64,000 nt of DNA from NCBI GenBank assembly GCA_032718475.1, contig JAUCBJ010003174.1:31087-95086 (forward strand). Direction: 5' to 3'. Origin of the DNA: Nemertoderma westbladi. Lineage: Eukaryota; Xenacoelomorpha; Nemertodermatida; Nemertodermatidae. This document shows positions 31,601-47,494 of the stretch, in pieces (the stretch's first letter is position 1; the number at the start of each line of letters is the position of its first letter). The translations under genes were made by a program, and so were the position numbers. The notes under the pieces are model-generated. The model saw only the letters and a list, made by a program, of their open reading frames with translations, was not told the DNA's origin and did no database searches.

Positions 31601-34600
31601 GGGAGTTCGATAAACTAACCAATGGGAGATCGATAAACTAACCAATGGGAGATCGATAAACTAACCAATGGGAGATCGATAAACTAACCAATGGGAGATC
31701 GATAAACTAACCAATGGGAGATCGATAAACTAACCAATGAGAGTTCGATAAAGTAACCAATAGGAGATCGATAAACTAACCAATGGGAGATCGATGAACT
31801 AACCAATGGGAGATCGATAAACTAACCAATGGGAGATCGATGAACTAACCAATGGGAGATCGATAAACTAACCAATGGGAGTTCGATAAACTAACCAATG
31901 GGAGATCGATAAACTAACCAATGGGAGATCGATAAACTAACCAATGAGAGTTCGATAAAGTAACCAATGGTAGATCGATAAACTAACCAATGGGAGATCG
32001 ATAAAGTAAACAATGGGAGATCGATAAACTAACCAATGGGAGATCGATAAACTAACCAATGGGAGATCGATAAACTAACCAATGGGAGATCGATAAACTA
32101 AACAATGGGAGATCGATAAACTAACCAATGGGAGATCGATAAACTAACCAATGGGAGATCGATGAACTAACCAATGGGAGATCGATAAACTAACCAATGG
32201 GAGATCGATGAACTAACCAATGGGAGATCGATAAACTAACCAATGGGAGATCGATAAACTAACCAATGAGAGTTCGATAAAGTAACCAATAGGAGATCGA
32301 TAAACTAACCAATGGGAGATCGATGAACTAACCAATGGGAGATCGATAAACTAACCAATGGGAGATCGATGAACTAACCAATGGGAGATCGATAAACTAA
32401 CCAATGGGAGTTCGATAAACTAACCAATGGGAGATCGATAAACTAACCAATGGGAGATCGATAAACTAACCAATAGGAGATCGATAAACTAACCAATGGG
32501 AGATCGATAAACTAACCAATGGGAGTTCGATAAACTAACCAATGGGAGATCGATAAACTAACCAATGGGAGATCGATAAACTAACCAATGGGAGATCGAT
32601 AAACTAACCAATGAGAGTTCGATAAAGTAACCAATAGGAGATCGATAAACTAACCAATGGGAGTTCGATAAACTAACCAATGGGAGATCGATAAACTAAC
32701 CAATAGGAGATCGATAAACTAACCAATAGGAGATCGATAAACTAACCAATGGGAGATCGATAAACTAACCAATGGGAGATCGATGAACTAACCAATGGGA
32801 GATCGATAAACTAACCAATGGGAGTTCGATAAACTAACCAATGGGAGATCGATAAACTAACCAATGGGAGATCGATAAACTAACCAATGGGAGATCGATG
32901 AACTAACCAATGGGAGATCGATAAACTAACCAATGAGAGTTAGATAAAGTAACCAATGGTAGATCGATAAACTAACCAATGGTAGATCGATAAACTAACC
33001 AATGGGAGATCGATGAACTAACCAATGGGAGATCGATGAACTAACCAATGGGAGATCGATAAACTAACCAATGGGAGTTCGATAAACTAACCAATGGGAG
33101 ATCGATAAACTAACCAATGGGAGTTCGATAAAGTAACCAATGGGAGATCGATAAAGTAACCAATGGGAGATCGATAAAATAACCAATGAGAGTTCGATAA
33201 AGTAACCAAGAGGAGATCGATAAACTAACCAATGGGAGATCGATAAAATAACCAATGGGTGATCGATAAAATAACCAATGAGAGTTCGATAAAGTAACCA
33301 AGAGGAAATCGATAAACTAACCAATGGGAGATCGATGAACTAACCAATGGGAGATCGATAAACTAACCAATGGGAGATCGATAAACTAACCAATGAGAGT
33401 TCGATAAAGTAACCAATAGGAGATCGATGAACTAACCAATGGGAGATCGATAAACTAACCAATGGGAGATCGATAAACTAACCAATGGGAGATCGATAAA
33501 ATAACCAATGAGAGTTCGATAAAGTAACCAAGAGGAGATCGATAAACTAACCAATGGGAGATCGATAAAATAACCAATGGGTGATCGATAAAATAACCAA
33601 TGAGAGTTCGATATAGTAACCAATGGGAGATCGATAAAATAAACAATGAGAGTTCGATAAAGTAACCAAGAGGAGATCGATAAACTAACCAATGGGAGAT
33701 CGATAAAATAACCAATGGTAGATCGATAAACTAACCAATGGGAGATCGATGAACTAACCAATGGGAGATCGATAAACTAACCAATGGGAGATCGATAAAC
33801 TAACCAATGGGAGTTCGATAAACTAACCAATGGGAGATCGATAAACTAACCAATGGGAGATCGATAAACTAACCAATGGGAGATCGATGAACTAACCAAT
33901 GGGAGATCGATGAACTAACCAATGGGAGATCGATAAACTAACCAATGGGAGTTCGATAAACTAACCAATGGGAGATCGATAAACTAACCAATGGGAGTTC
34001 GATAAAGTAACCAATGGGAGATCGATAAAGTAACCAATGGGAGATCGATAAAATAACCAATGAGAGTTCGATAAAGTAACCAAGAGGAGATCGATAAACT
34101 AACCAATGGGAGATCGATAAAATAACCAATGGGTGATCGATAAAATAACCAATGAGAGTTCGATAAAGTAACCAAGAGGAAATCGATAAACTAACCAATG
34201 GGAGATCGATGAACTAACCAATGGGAGATCGATAAACTAACCAATGGGAGATCGATAAACTAACCAATCGGAGATCGATGAACTAACCAATGGGAGATCG
34301 ATAAACTAACCAATGGGAGATCGATAAACTAACCAATGGGAGATCGATAAAATAACCAATGAGAGTTCGATAAAGTAACCAAGAGGAGATCGATAAACTA
34401 ACCAATGGGAGATCGATAAAATAACCAATGGGTGATCGATAAAATAACCAATGAGAGTTCGATAAAGTAACCAAGAGGAAATCGATAAACTAACCAATGG
34501 GAGATCGATGAACTAACCAATGGGAGATCGATAAACTAACCAATGGGAGATCGATAAACTAACCAATGGGAGATCGATAAACTAACCAATGGGAGTTCGA

Positions 34601-37600
34601 TAAACTAACCAATGGGAGATCGATAAACTAACCAATGGGAGATCGATAAACTAACCAATGAGAGTTCGATAAAGTAACCAATAGGAGATCGATAAACTAA
34701 CCAATGGGAGATCGATGAACTAACCAATGGGAGATCGATAAACTAACCAATGGGAGTTCGATAAACTAACCAATGGGAGATCGATAAACTAACCAATGGG
34801 AGTTCGATAAAGTAACCAATGGGAGATCGATAAAGTAACCAATGGGAGATCGATAAAATAACCAATGAGAGTTCGATAAAGTAACCAAGAGGAGATCGAT
34901 AAACTAACCAATGGTAGATCGATAAACTAACCAATGGGAGATCGATGAACTAACCAATGGGAGATCGATAAACTAACCAATGGGAGATCGATAAACTAAC
35001 CAATGAGAGTTCGATAAAGTAACCAATGGGATATCGATAAACTAACCAATGGGAGATCGATAAACTAACCAATGGGAGATCGATAAACTAACCAATGGGA
35101 GATCGATAAACTAACCAATGGGAGATCGATAAACTAACCAATGGGAGATCGATAAACTAACCAATGAGAGTTCGATAAAGTGACCAATATGAGATCGATA
35201 AACTAACCAATGGGAGATCAGATAAACTAACCAATGGGAGATCGATAAACTAACCAATGGGAGTTCGATAAAGTAACCAATGGTAGATCGATAAACTAAC
35301 CAATGGTAGATCGATAAACTAACCAATGGGAGATCGATAAAATAACCAATGAGAGTTCGATAAAGTAACCAATAGGAGATCGATAAAATAACCAATGGGA
35401 GATCGATGAACTAACCAATGGGAGATCGATAAACTAACCAATGGGAGATCGATAAACTAACCAATGGGAGTTCGATAAACTAACCAATAGGAGATCGATA
35501 AACTAACCAATGGGAGATCGATAAAATAACCAATGGGTGATCGATAAACTAACCAATGGTAGATCGATAAACTAACCAATGGTAGATCGATAAACTAACC
35601 AATGGGATATCGATAAACTAACCAATGGGAGATCGATAAAATAACCAATGAGAGTTCGATAAAGTAACCAATAGGAGATCGATAAACTAACCAATGGGAG
35701 ATCGATGAACTAACCAATGGGAGATCGATAAACTAACCAATGGGAGATCGATAAACTAACCAATATGAGATCGATAAACTAACCAATGGGAGATCGATAA
35801 ACTATCCAATGGGAGATCGATTAACCAATGAGAGTTCGATAAAGTAACCAATGGTAGATCGATAAACTAACCAATGGTAGATGGATAAACTAACCAATGG
35901 GAGATCGATAAACTAACCAATGGTAGATCGATAAACTAACCAATGGGAGATCGATAAACTAACCAATGGGAGATCGATAAACTAACCAATGGGAGATCGA
36001 TAAACTAACCAATGGGAGATCGATAAACTAACCAATGGGAGATCGATAAACTAACCAATGGGAGATCGATAAACTAACCAATGGGAGATCGATAAACTAA
36101 CCAATGGGAGATCGATAAACTAAACAATGGGAGATCGATAAACTAACCAATGGGAGATCGATAAACTAACCAATGGGAGTTCGATAAAGTAACCAATGGG
36201 AGATCGATAAACTAACCAATGGGAGTTCGATAAAGTAACCAATGGGAGATCGATAAACTAACCAATGGGAGATCGATAAACTAACCAATGGGAGATCGAT
36301 AAACTAACCAATGGGAGATCGATAAAGTAACCAATGGTAGATCGATAAAGTAACCAATGGGAGATCGATAAACTAACCAATGGGAGATCGATAAACTAAC
36401 CAATGGGAGATCGATAAACTAACCAATGGGAGATCGATAAACTAACCAATGGGAGATCGATAAACTAACCAATGGGAGATCGATAAACTAACCAATGGGA
36501 GATCGATAAACTAACCAATGGGAGATCGATAAACTAACCAATGAGAGTTCGATAAAGTAACCAATGGGAGATCGATAAACTAACCAATGGGAGATCGATA
36601 AACTAACCAATGGGAGATCGATAAACTAACCAATGAGAGTTCGATAAAGTAACCAATAGGAGATCGATAAACTAACCAATGGGAGATCGATAAACTAACC
36701 AATGGGAGATCGATAAACTAACCAATGGGAGATCGATAAACTAACCAATATGAGATCGATAAACTAACCAATATGAGATCGATAAACTAACCAATGGGAG
36801 ATCGATAAACTAACCAATGGGAGATCGATAAACTAACCAATGGGAGTTCGATAAAGTAACCAATGGGAGATCGATAAACTAACCAATGGGAGATCGATAA
36901 ACTAACCAATGGGAGATCGATAAACTAACCAATGAGAGTTCGATAAAGTAACCAATAGGAGATCGATAAACTAACCAATGGGAGATCGATAAACTAACCA
37001 ATGGGAGATCGATAAACTAACCAATGGGAGATCGATAAACTAACCAATATGAGATCGATAAACTAACCAATATGAGATCGATAAACTAACCAATGGGAGA
37101 TCGATAAACTAACCAATGGGAGATCGATAAACTAACCAATGGGAGATCGATAAACTAACCAATGGGAGATCGATAAACTAACCAATGGGAGTTCGATGAA
37201 CTAACCAATGGGAGATCGATAAACTAACCAATGGGAGATCGATAAAATAACCAATGAGAGTTCGATAAAGTAACCAATAGGAGATCGATAAACTAACCAA
37301 TGGGAGATCGATAAAATAACCAATGGGAGATCGATAAACTAACCAATAGGAGATCGATAAACTAACCAATGGGAGATCGATAAACTAACCAATGGGAGAT
37401 CGATAAACTAACCAATGAGAGATCGATAAACTAACCAATGGGAGATCGATAAACTAACCAATGGGAGATCGATAAACTAACCAATGGGAGTTCGATAAAC
37501 TAACCAATGGGAGATCGATAAACTAACCAATGGGAGTTCGATAAAATAACCAATGAGAGTTCGATAAAGTAACCAAGAGGAGATCGATAAACTAACCAAT

Positions 37601-40600
37601 GGGAGATCGATAAAATAACCAATGGGTGATCGATAAAATAACCAATGAGAGTTCGATAAAGTAACCAAGAGGAAATCGATAAACTAACCAATGGGAGATC
37701 GATGAACTAACCAATGGGAGATCGATAAACTAACCAATGGGAGATCGATAAACTAACCAATGAGAGTTCGATAAAGTAACCAATAGGAGATCGATGAACT
37801 AACCAATGGGAGATCGATAAACTAACCAATGGGAGATCGATAAACTAACCAATGGGAGATCGATAAAATAACCAATGAGAGTTCGATAAAGTAACCAAGA
37901 GGAGATCGATAAACTAACCAATGGGAGATCGATAAAATAACCAATGGGTGATCGATAAAATAACCAATGAGAGTTCGATAAAGTAACCAATGGGAGATCG
38001 ATAAAATAAACAATGAGAGTTCGATAAAGTAACCAAGAGGAGATCGATAAACTAACCAATGGGAGATCGATAAAATAACCAATGGTAGATCGATAAACTA
38101 ACCAATGGGAGATCGATGAACTAACCAATGGGAGATCGATAAACTAACCAATGGGAGATCGATAAACTAACCAATGGGAGTTCGATAAACTAACCAATGG
38201 GAGATCGATAAACTAACCAATGGGAGATCGATAAACTAACCAATGGGAGATCGATGAACTAACCAATGGGAGATCGATGAACTAACCAATGGGAGATCGA
38301 TAAACTAACCAATGGGAGTTCGATAAACTAACCAATGGGAGATCGATAAACTAACCAATGGGAGTTCGATAAAGTAACCAATGGGAGATCGATAAAGTAA
38401 CCAATGGGAGATCGATAAAATAACCAATGAGAGTTCGATAAAGTAACCAAGAGGAGATCGATAAACTAACCAATGGGAGATCGATAAAATAACCAATGGG
38501 TGATCGATAAAATAACCAATGAGAGTTCGATAAAGTAACCAAGAGGAAATCGATAAACTAACCAATGGGAGATCGATGAACTAACCAATGGGAGATCGAT
38601 AAACTAACCAATGGGAGATCGATAAACTAACCAATCGGAGATCGATGAACTAACCAATGGGAGATCGATAAACTAACCAATGGGAGATCGATAAACTAAC
38701 CAATGGGAGATCGATAAAATAACCAATGAGAGTTCGATAAAGTAACCAAGAGGAGATCGATAAACTAACCAATGGGAGATCGATAAAATAACCAATGGGT
38801 GATCGATAAAATAACCAATGAGAGTTCGATAAAGTAACCAAGAGGAAATCGATAAACTAACCAATGGGAGATCGATGAACTAACCAATGGGAGATCGATA
38901 AACTAACCAATGGGAGATCGATAAACTAACCAATGGGAGATCGATAAACTAACCAATGGGAGTTCGATAAACTAACCAATGGGAGATCGATAAACTAACC
39001 AATGGGAGATCGATAAACTAACCAATGAGAGTTCGATAAAGTAACCAATAGGAGATCGATAAACTAACCAATGGGAGATCGATGAACTAACCAATGGGAG
39101 ATCGATAAACTAACCAATGGGAGTTCGATAAACTAACCAATGGGAGATCGATAAACTAACCAATGGGAGTTCGATAAAGTAACCAATGGGAGATCGATAA
39201 AGTAACCAATGGGAGATCGATAAAATAACCAATGAGAGTTCGATAAAGTAACCAAGAGGAGATCGATAAACTAACCAATGGTAGATCGATAAACTAACCA
39301 ATGGGAGATCGATGAACTAACCAATGGGAGATCGATAAACTAACCAATGGGAGATCGATAAACTAACCAATGAGAGTTCGATAAAGTAACCAATGGGATA
39401 TCGATAAACTAACCAATGGGAGATCGATAAACTAACCAATGGGAGATCGATAAACTAACCAATGGGAGATCGATAAACTAACCAATGGGAGATCGATAAA
39501 CTAACCAATGGGAGATCGATAAACTAACCAATGAGAGTTCGATAAAGTGACCAATATGAGATCGATAAACTAACCAATGGGAGATCAGATAAACTAACCA
39601 ATGGGAGATCGATAAACTAACCAATGGGAGTTCGATAAAGTAACCAATGGTAGATCGATAAACTAACCAATGGTAGATCGATAAACTAACCAATGGGAGA
39701 TCGATAAAATAACCAATGAGAGTTCGATAAAGTAACCAATAGGAGATCGATAAAATAACCAATGGGAGATCGATGAACTAACCAATGGGAGATCGATAAA
39801 CTAACCAATGGGAGATCGATAAACTAACCAATGGGAGTTCGATAAACTAACCAATAGGAGATCGATAAACTAACCAATGGGAGATCGATAAAATAACCAA
39901 TGGGTGATCGATAAACTAACCAATGGTAGATCGATAAACTAACCAATGGTAGATCGATAAACTAACCAATGGGATATCGATAAACTAACCAATGGGAGAT
40001 CGATAAAATAACCAATGAGAGTTCGATAAAGTAACCAATAGGAGATCGATAAACTAACCAATGGGAGATCGATGAACTAACCAATGGGAGATCGATAAAC
40101 TAACCAATGGGAGATCGATAAACTAACCAATATGAGATCGATAAACTAACCAATGGGAGATCGATAAACTATCCAATGGGAGATCGATAAACTAACCAAT
40201 GAGAGTTCGATAAAGTAACCAATGGTAGATCGATAAACTAACCAATGGTAGATGGATAAACTAACCAATGGGAGATCGATAAACTAACCAATGGTAGATC
40301 GATAAACTAACCAATGGGAGATCGATAAACTAACCAATGGGAGATCGATAAACTAACCAATGGGAGATCGATAAACTAACCAATGGGAGATCGATAAACT
40401 AACCAATGGGAGATCGATAAACTAACCAATGGGAGATCGATAAACTAACCAATGGGAGATCGATAAACTAACCAATGGGAGATCGATAAACTAAACAATG
40501 GGAGATCGATAAACTAACCAATGGGAGATCGATAAACTAACCAATGGGAGTTCGATAAAGTAACCAATGGGAGATCGATAAACTAACCAATGGGAGTTCG

Positions 40601-43600
40601 ATAAAGTAACCAATGGGAGATCGATAAACTAACCAATGGGAGATCGATAAACTAACCAATGGGAGATCGATAAACTAACCAATGGGAGATCGATAAAGTA
40701 ACCAATGGTAGATCGATAAAGTAACCAATGGGAGATCGATAAACTAACCAATGGGAGATCGATAAACTAACCAATGGGAGATCGATAAACTAACCAATGG
40801 GAGATCGATAAACTAACCAATGGGAGATCGATAAACTAACCAATGGGAGATCGATAAACTAACCAATGGGAGATCGATAAACTAACCAATGGGAGATCGA
40901 TAAACTAACCAATGAGAGTTCGATAAAGTAACCAATGGGAGATCGATAAACTAACCAATGGGAGATCGATAAACTAACCAATGGGAGATCGATAAACTAA
41001 CCAATGAGAGTTCGATAAAGTAACCAATAGGAGATCGATAAACTAACCAATGGGAGATCGATAAACTAACCAATGGGAGATCGATAAACTAACCAATATG
41101 AGATCGATAAACTAACCAATATGAGATCGATAAACTAACCAATGGGAGATCGATAAACTAACCAATGGGAGATCGATAAACTAACCAATGGGAGTTCGAT
41201 AAAGTAACCAATGGGAGATCGATAAACTAACCAATGGGAGATCGATAAACTAACCAATGGGAGATCGATAAACTAACCAATGAGAGTTCGATAAAGTAAC
41301 CAATAGGAGATCGATAAACTAACCAATGGGAGATCGATAAACTAACCAATGGGAGATCGATAAACTAACCAATGGGAGATCGATAAACTAACCAATATGA
41401 GATCGATAAACTAACCAATATGAGATCGATAAACTAACCAATGGGAGATCGATAAACTAACCAATGGGAGATCGATAAACTAACCAATGGGAGATCGATA
41501 AACTAACCAATGGGAGATCGATAAACTAACCAATGGGAGTTCGATGAACTAACCAATGGGAGATCGATAAACTAACCAATGGGAGATCGATAAAATAACC
41601 AATGAGAGTTCGATAAAGTAACCAATAGGAGATCGATAAACTAACCAATGGGAGATCGATAAAATAACCAATGGGAGATCGATAAACTAACCAATAGGAG
41701 ATCGATAAACTAACCAATGGGAGATCGATAAACTAACCAATGGGAGATCGATAAACTAACCAATGAGAGATCGATAAACTAACCAATGGGAGATCGATAA
41801 ACTAACCAATGGGAGATCGATAAACTAACCAATGGGAGTTCGATAAACTAACCAATGGGAGATCGATAAACTAACCAATGGGAGTTCGATAAAGTAACCA
41901 ATGGGAGATCGATAAACTAACCAATGGGAGATCGATAAACTAACCAATGGGAGATCGATGAACTAACCAATGGGAGATCGATAAACTAACCAATGAGACG
42001 TAACCAGATCGATAAACTAACCAATGGAGATCGATAAACTAACCAATGGGAGATCGATAAACTAACCAATGGGAGATCGATAAACTAACCAATGGGAGAT
42101 CGATAAACTAACCAATGGGAGATCGATAAACTAACCAATGGGAGATCGATAAACTAACCAATGGGAGATCGATAAACTAACCAATGGGAGATCGATAAAC
42201 TAACCAATGGGAGATCGATAAACTAACCAATGGGAGATCGATAAACTAACCAATGGGAGATCGATAAACTAACCAATGGGAGATCGATAAACTAACCAAT
42301 GGGAGATCGATAAACTAACCAATGGGAGATCGATAAACTAACCAATAGGAGATCGATAAACTAACCAATGGGAGATCGATAAACTAACCAATGGGAGATC
42401 GATAAACTAACCAATGGGAGATCGATGAACTAACCAATGGGAGATCGATAAACTAACCAATGGGAGATCGATAAACTAACCAATGGGAGATCGATAAACT
42501 AACCAATGGGAGATCGATAAACTAACCAATGGGAGATCGATAAACTAACCAATGGGAGATCGATAAAATAACCAATGGGAGATCGATAAAATAACCAATG
42601 AGAGTTCGATAAAGTAACCAATAGGAGATCGATAAACTAACCAATGGGAGATCGATGAACTAACCAATGGGAGATCGATAAACTAACCAATGGGAGATCG
42701 ATAAACTAACCAATAGGAGATCGATAAACTAACCAATGGGAGATCGATAAACTAACCAATGGGAGTTCGATAAACTAACCAATGGGAGATCGATAAACTA
42801 ACCAATGGGAGATCGATAAACTAACCAATGGGAGATCGATAAACTAACCAATGGGAGATCGATAAAATAACCAATGAGAGTTCGATAAAGTAACCAATAG
42901 GAGATCGATAAACTAACCAATGGGAGATCGATGAACTAACCAATGGGAGATCGATAAACTAACCAATGGGAGATCGATAAACTAACCAATATGAGATCGA
43001 TGAACTAACCAATGGGAGATCGATAAACTAACCAATGGGAGATCGATAAACTAACCAATGGGAGATCGATAAACTAACCAATGGGAGTTCGATAAACTAA
43101 CCAATGGGAGATCGATAAACTAACCAATGGGAGTTCGATAAACTAACCAATGGGAGATCGATAAACTAACCAATGGGAGATCGATAAACTAACCAATGAG
43201 AGTTCGATAAACTAACCAATGGGAGATCGATAAACTAACCAATGGGAGTTCGATAAACTAACCAATGGGAGATCGATAAACTAACCAATGGGAGATCGAT
43301 AAACTAACCAATGAGAGTTCGATAAAGTAACCAATGGTAGATCGATAAACTAACCAATGGTAGATGGATAAACTAACCAATGGGAGATCGATAAACTAAC
43401 CAATGGGAGATCGATAAACTAACCAATGGGAGATCGATAAACTAACCAATGGGAGATCGATAAACTAACCAATGGTAGATCGATAAACTAACCAATGGTA
43501 GATCGATAAACTAACCAATGGGAGATCGATAAACTAACCAATGGGAGATCGATAAACTAACCAATGGGAGATCGATAAACTAACCAATGGGAGATCGATA

Positions 43601-46600
43601 AACTAACCAATGGGAGATCGATAAACTAACCAATGGGAGATCGATAAACTAACCAATGGGAGATCGATAAACTAACCAATGGGAGATCGATAAAGTAACC
43701 AATGGGAGATCGATAAAGTAACCAATGGGAGTTCGATAAAGTGACCAATATGAGATCGATAAACTAACCAATGGGAGATCGATGAACTAACCAATGGGAT
43801 ATCGATAAACTATCCAATGGGAGATCGATAAACTAACCAATGGGAGATCGATAAACTAACCAATGGGAGATCGATAAACTAACCAATTGGAGATCGATAA
43901 ACTAACCAATGGGAGATCGATGAACTAACCAATGGGAGTTCGATAAAGTAACCAATGGGAGTTCGATAAAGTGACCAATATGAGATCGATAAACTAACCA
44001 ATGGGAGATCGATAAACTAACCAATGGGAGATCGATAAACTAACCAATGGGAGATCGATAAACTAACCAATGGGAGATCGATAAACTAACCAATGGGAGA
44101 TCGATAAACTAACCAATGAGAGTTCGATAAAGTAACCAATGGTAGATCGATAAACTAACCAATGGGAGATCGATAAACTAACCAATGAGAGTTCGATAAA
44201 CTAACCAATGGGAGATCGATGAACTAAACAATGGGGGACCGATAAACTAACCAATGGGAGATCGATAAACTAACCAATGGGAGATCGATAAACTAACCAA
44301 TGGGAGATCGATAAAGTAACCAATGGGAGTTCGATAAAGTGACCAATATGAGATCGATAAACTAACCAATGGGAGATCGATGAACTAACCAATGGGAGAT
44401 CGATAAACTATCCAATGGGAGATCGATAAACTAACCAATGGGAGATCGATAAACTAACCAATGGGAGATCGATAAACTAACCAATGGGAGATCGATAAAC
44501 TAACCAATGGTAGATCGATAAACTAACCAATATGAGATCGATAAACTAACCAATGGGAGATCGATAAACTAACCAATGGGAGATCGATAAAGTAACCAAT
44601 GGGAGATCGATAAAGTAACCAATGGGAGTTCGATAAAGTGACCAATATGAGATCGATAAACTAACCAATGGGAGATCGATGAACTAACCAATGGGAGATC
44701 GATAAACTAACCAATGGGAGATCGATAAACTAACCAATGGGAGTTCGATAAACTAACCAATGAGAGTTCGATAAACTAACCAATGGGAGATCGATAAACT
44801 AACCAATGGGAGATCGATAAAATAACCAATGAGAGTTCGATAAAGTAACCAATGGGAGTTCGATAAACTAACCAATGGGAGATCGATAAACTAACCAATG
44901 GGAGATCGATAAACTAACCAATGGGAGATCGATAAACTAACCAATGGGAGATCGATAAAATAACCAATGAGAGTTCGATAAAGTAACCAATAGGAGATCG
45001 ATAAACTAACCAATGGGAGATCGATAAACTAACCAATGGGAGATCGATAAAATAACCAATGAGAGTTCGATAAAGTAACCAATAGGAGATCGATAAACTA
45101 ACCAATGGGAGATCGATAAACTAACCAATGGGAGATCGATAAAATAACCAATGAGAGTTCGATAAAGTAACCAATAGGAGATCGATAAACTAACCAATGG
45201 GAGATCGATAAAATAACCAGTGAGAGTTCGATAAAGTAACCAATAGGAGATCGATAAACTAACCAATGGGAGATCGATAAACTAACCAATGGGAGATCGA
45301 TAAACTAACCAATGAGAGTTTGATAAAGTAACCAATAGGAGATCGATAAAATAACCAATGGGAGATCGATAAACTAACCAATGGGAGATCGATAAACTAA
45401 CCAATGGGAGATCGATAAACTAACCAATGGGAGATCGATAAACTAACCAATGGGAGATCGATAAACTAACCAATGGGAGATCGATAAACTAACCAATGGG
45501 AGATCGATAAACTAACCAATGGGAGATCGATAAACTAACCAATGGGAGATCGATAAAATAACCAATGAGAGTTCGATAAAGTAACCAATAGGAGATCGAT
45601 AAACTAACCAATGGGAGATCGATAAACTAACCAATGGGAGATCGATAAAATATCCAATGAGAGTTCGATAAAGTAACCAATAGGAGATCGATAAACTAAC
45701 CAATGGGAGATCGATAAACTAACCAATGGGAGATCGATAAAATAACCAATGAGAGTTCGATAAAGTAACCAATAGGAGATCGATAAAATAACCAATGGGA
45801 GATCGATAAACTAACCAATGGGAGATCGATAAACTAACCAATGGGAGATCGATAAACTAACCAATGGGAGATCGATAAACTAACCAATGGGAGATCGATA
45901 AACTAACCAATGGGAGATCGATAAAATAACCAATGAGAGTTCGATAAAGTAACCAATAGGAGATCGATAAACTAACCAATGGGAGATCGATAAACTAACC
46001 AATGGGAGATCGATAAAATAACCAATGAGAGTTCGATAAAGTAACCAATAGGAGAGCGATAAAATAACCAATGGGAGATCGATAAACTAACCAATGGGAG
46101 ATCGATAAACTAAACAATGGGAGATCGATAAACTAACCAATGGGAGATCGATAAACTAACCAATGAGAGTTCGATAAAGTAACCAATGGTAGATCGATAA
46201 ACTAACCAATGGGAGATCGATAAACTAACCAATGAGAGTTCGATAAACTAACCAATGGGAGATCGATGAACTAAACAATGGGGGACCGATAAACTAACCA
46301 ATGGGAGATCGATAAACTAACCAATGGGAGATCGATAAACTAACCAATGAGAGTTCGATAAACTAACCAATGGGAGATCGATAAACTAACCAATGGGAGA
46401 TCGATAAACTAACCAATGGGAGATCGATAAACTAACCAATGGGAGATCGATAAACTAACCAATGAGAGTTCGATAAAGTAACCAATGGTAGATCGATAAG
46501 CTAACCAATGGGAGATCGATAAACTAACCAATGGAAGATCGATAAACTAACCAATGGGAGATCGATGAACTAAACAATGGGGGACCGATAAACTAACCAA

Positions 46601-47494
46601 TGGGAGATCGATAAACTAACCAATGGGAGATCGATAAACTAACCAATGGGAGATCGATAAACTAACCAATGAGAGTTCGATAAACTAACCAATGGGAGAT
46701 CGATAAACTAACCAATGAGAGTTCGATAAACTAACCAATAGGAGATCGATAAACTAACCAATGGGAGATCGATAAACTAACCAATAGGAGATCGATAAAC
46801 TAACCAATGGGAGATCGATAAACTAACCAATGAGAGTTCGATAAACTAACCAATGGGAGATCGATAAACTAACCAATGAGAGTTCGATAAACTAACCAAT
46901 GGGAGATCGATAAACTAACCAATGAGAGTTCGATAAACTAACCAATAGGAGATCGATAAACTAACCAATGGGAGATCGATAAACTAACCAATAGGAGATC
47001 GATAAACTAACCAATGGGAGATCGATAAACTAACCAATGGGAGATCGATAAACTAACCAATAGGAGATCGATAAACTAACCAATGGGAGATCGATAAACT
47101 AACCAATGGGAGATCGATAAACTAACCAATGGGAGATCGATAAACTAACCAATGGGAGATCGATAAACTAACCAATAGGAGAACGATAAACTAACCAATG
47201 GGAGATCGATAAACTAACCAATGGGAGATCGATAAACTAACCAATGGGAGATCGATAAACTAACCAATGAGAGTTCGATAAACTAACCAATAGGAGATCG
47301 ATAAACTAACCAATGGGAGATCGATAAACTAACCAATAGGAGATCGATAAACTAACCAATGGGAGATCGATAAACTAACCAATGGTAGATCGATAAACTA
47401 ACCAATGGGAGATCGATAAACTAACCAATGGGGGATCGATGAACTAAACAATGGGGGACCGATAAACTAACCAATGGGGGACCGATAAACTAAC
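28669..47494 (-). other. LYST intron 4, consisting almost wholly of a minisatellite
   Basis: 18,826 nt. Only the ~88 nt next to the acceptor (28669-28756) are not repeat. The donor ATTG/GTTAGT at 47495/47494 is in the first 23-bp unit. Confidence 0.85.

Noticed and set aside
29062-46071. Many minus-strand frames of 63-109 codons with the peptide period YFIDLPLVSLSISHWLVYRSPIG
   Set aside because: They are translations of the 23-bp minisatellite in an intron. Three units equal 23 codons, and frames open only where variant units lose the TAG.
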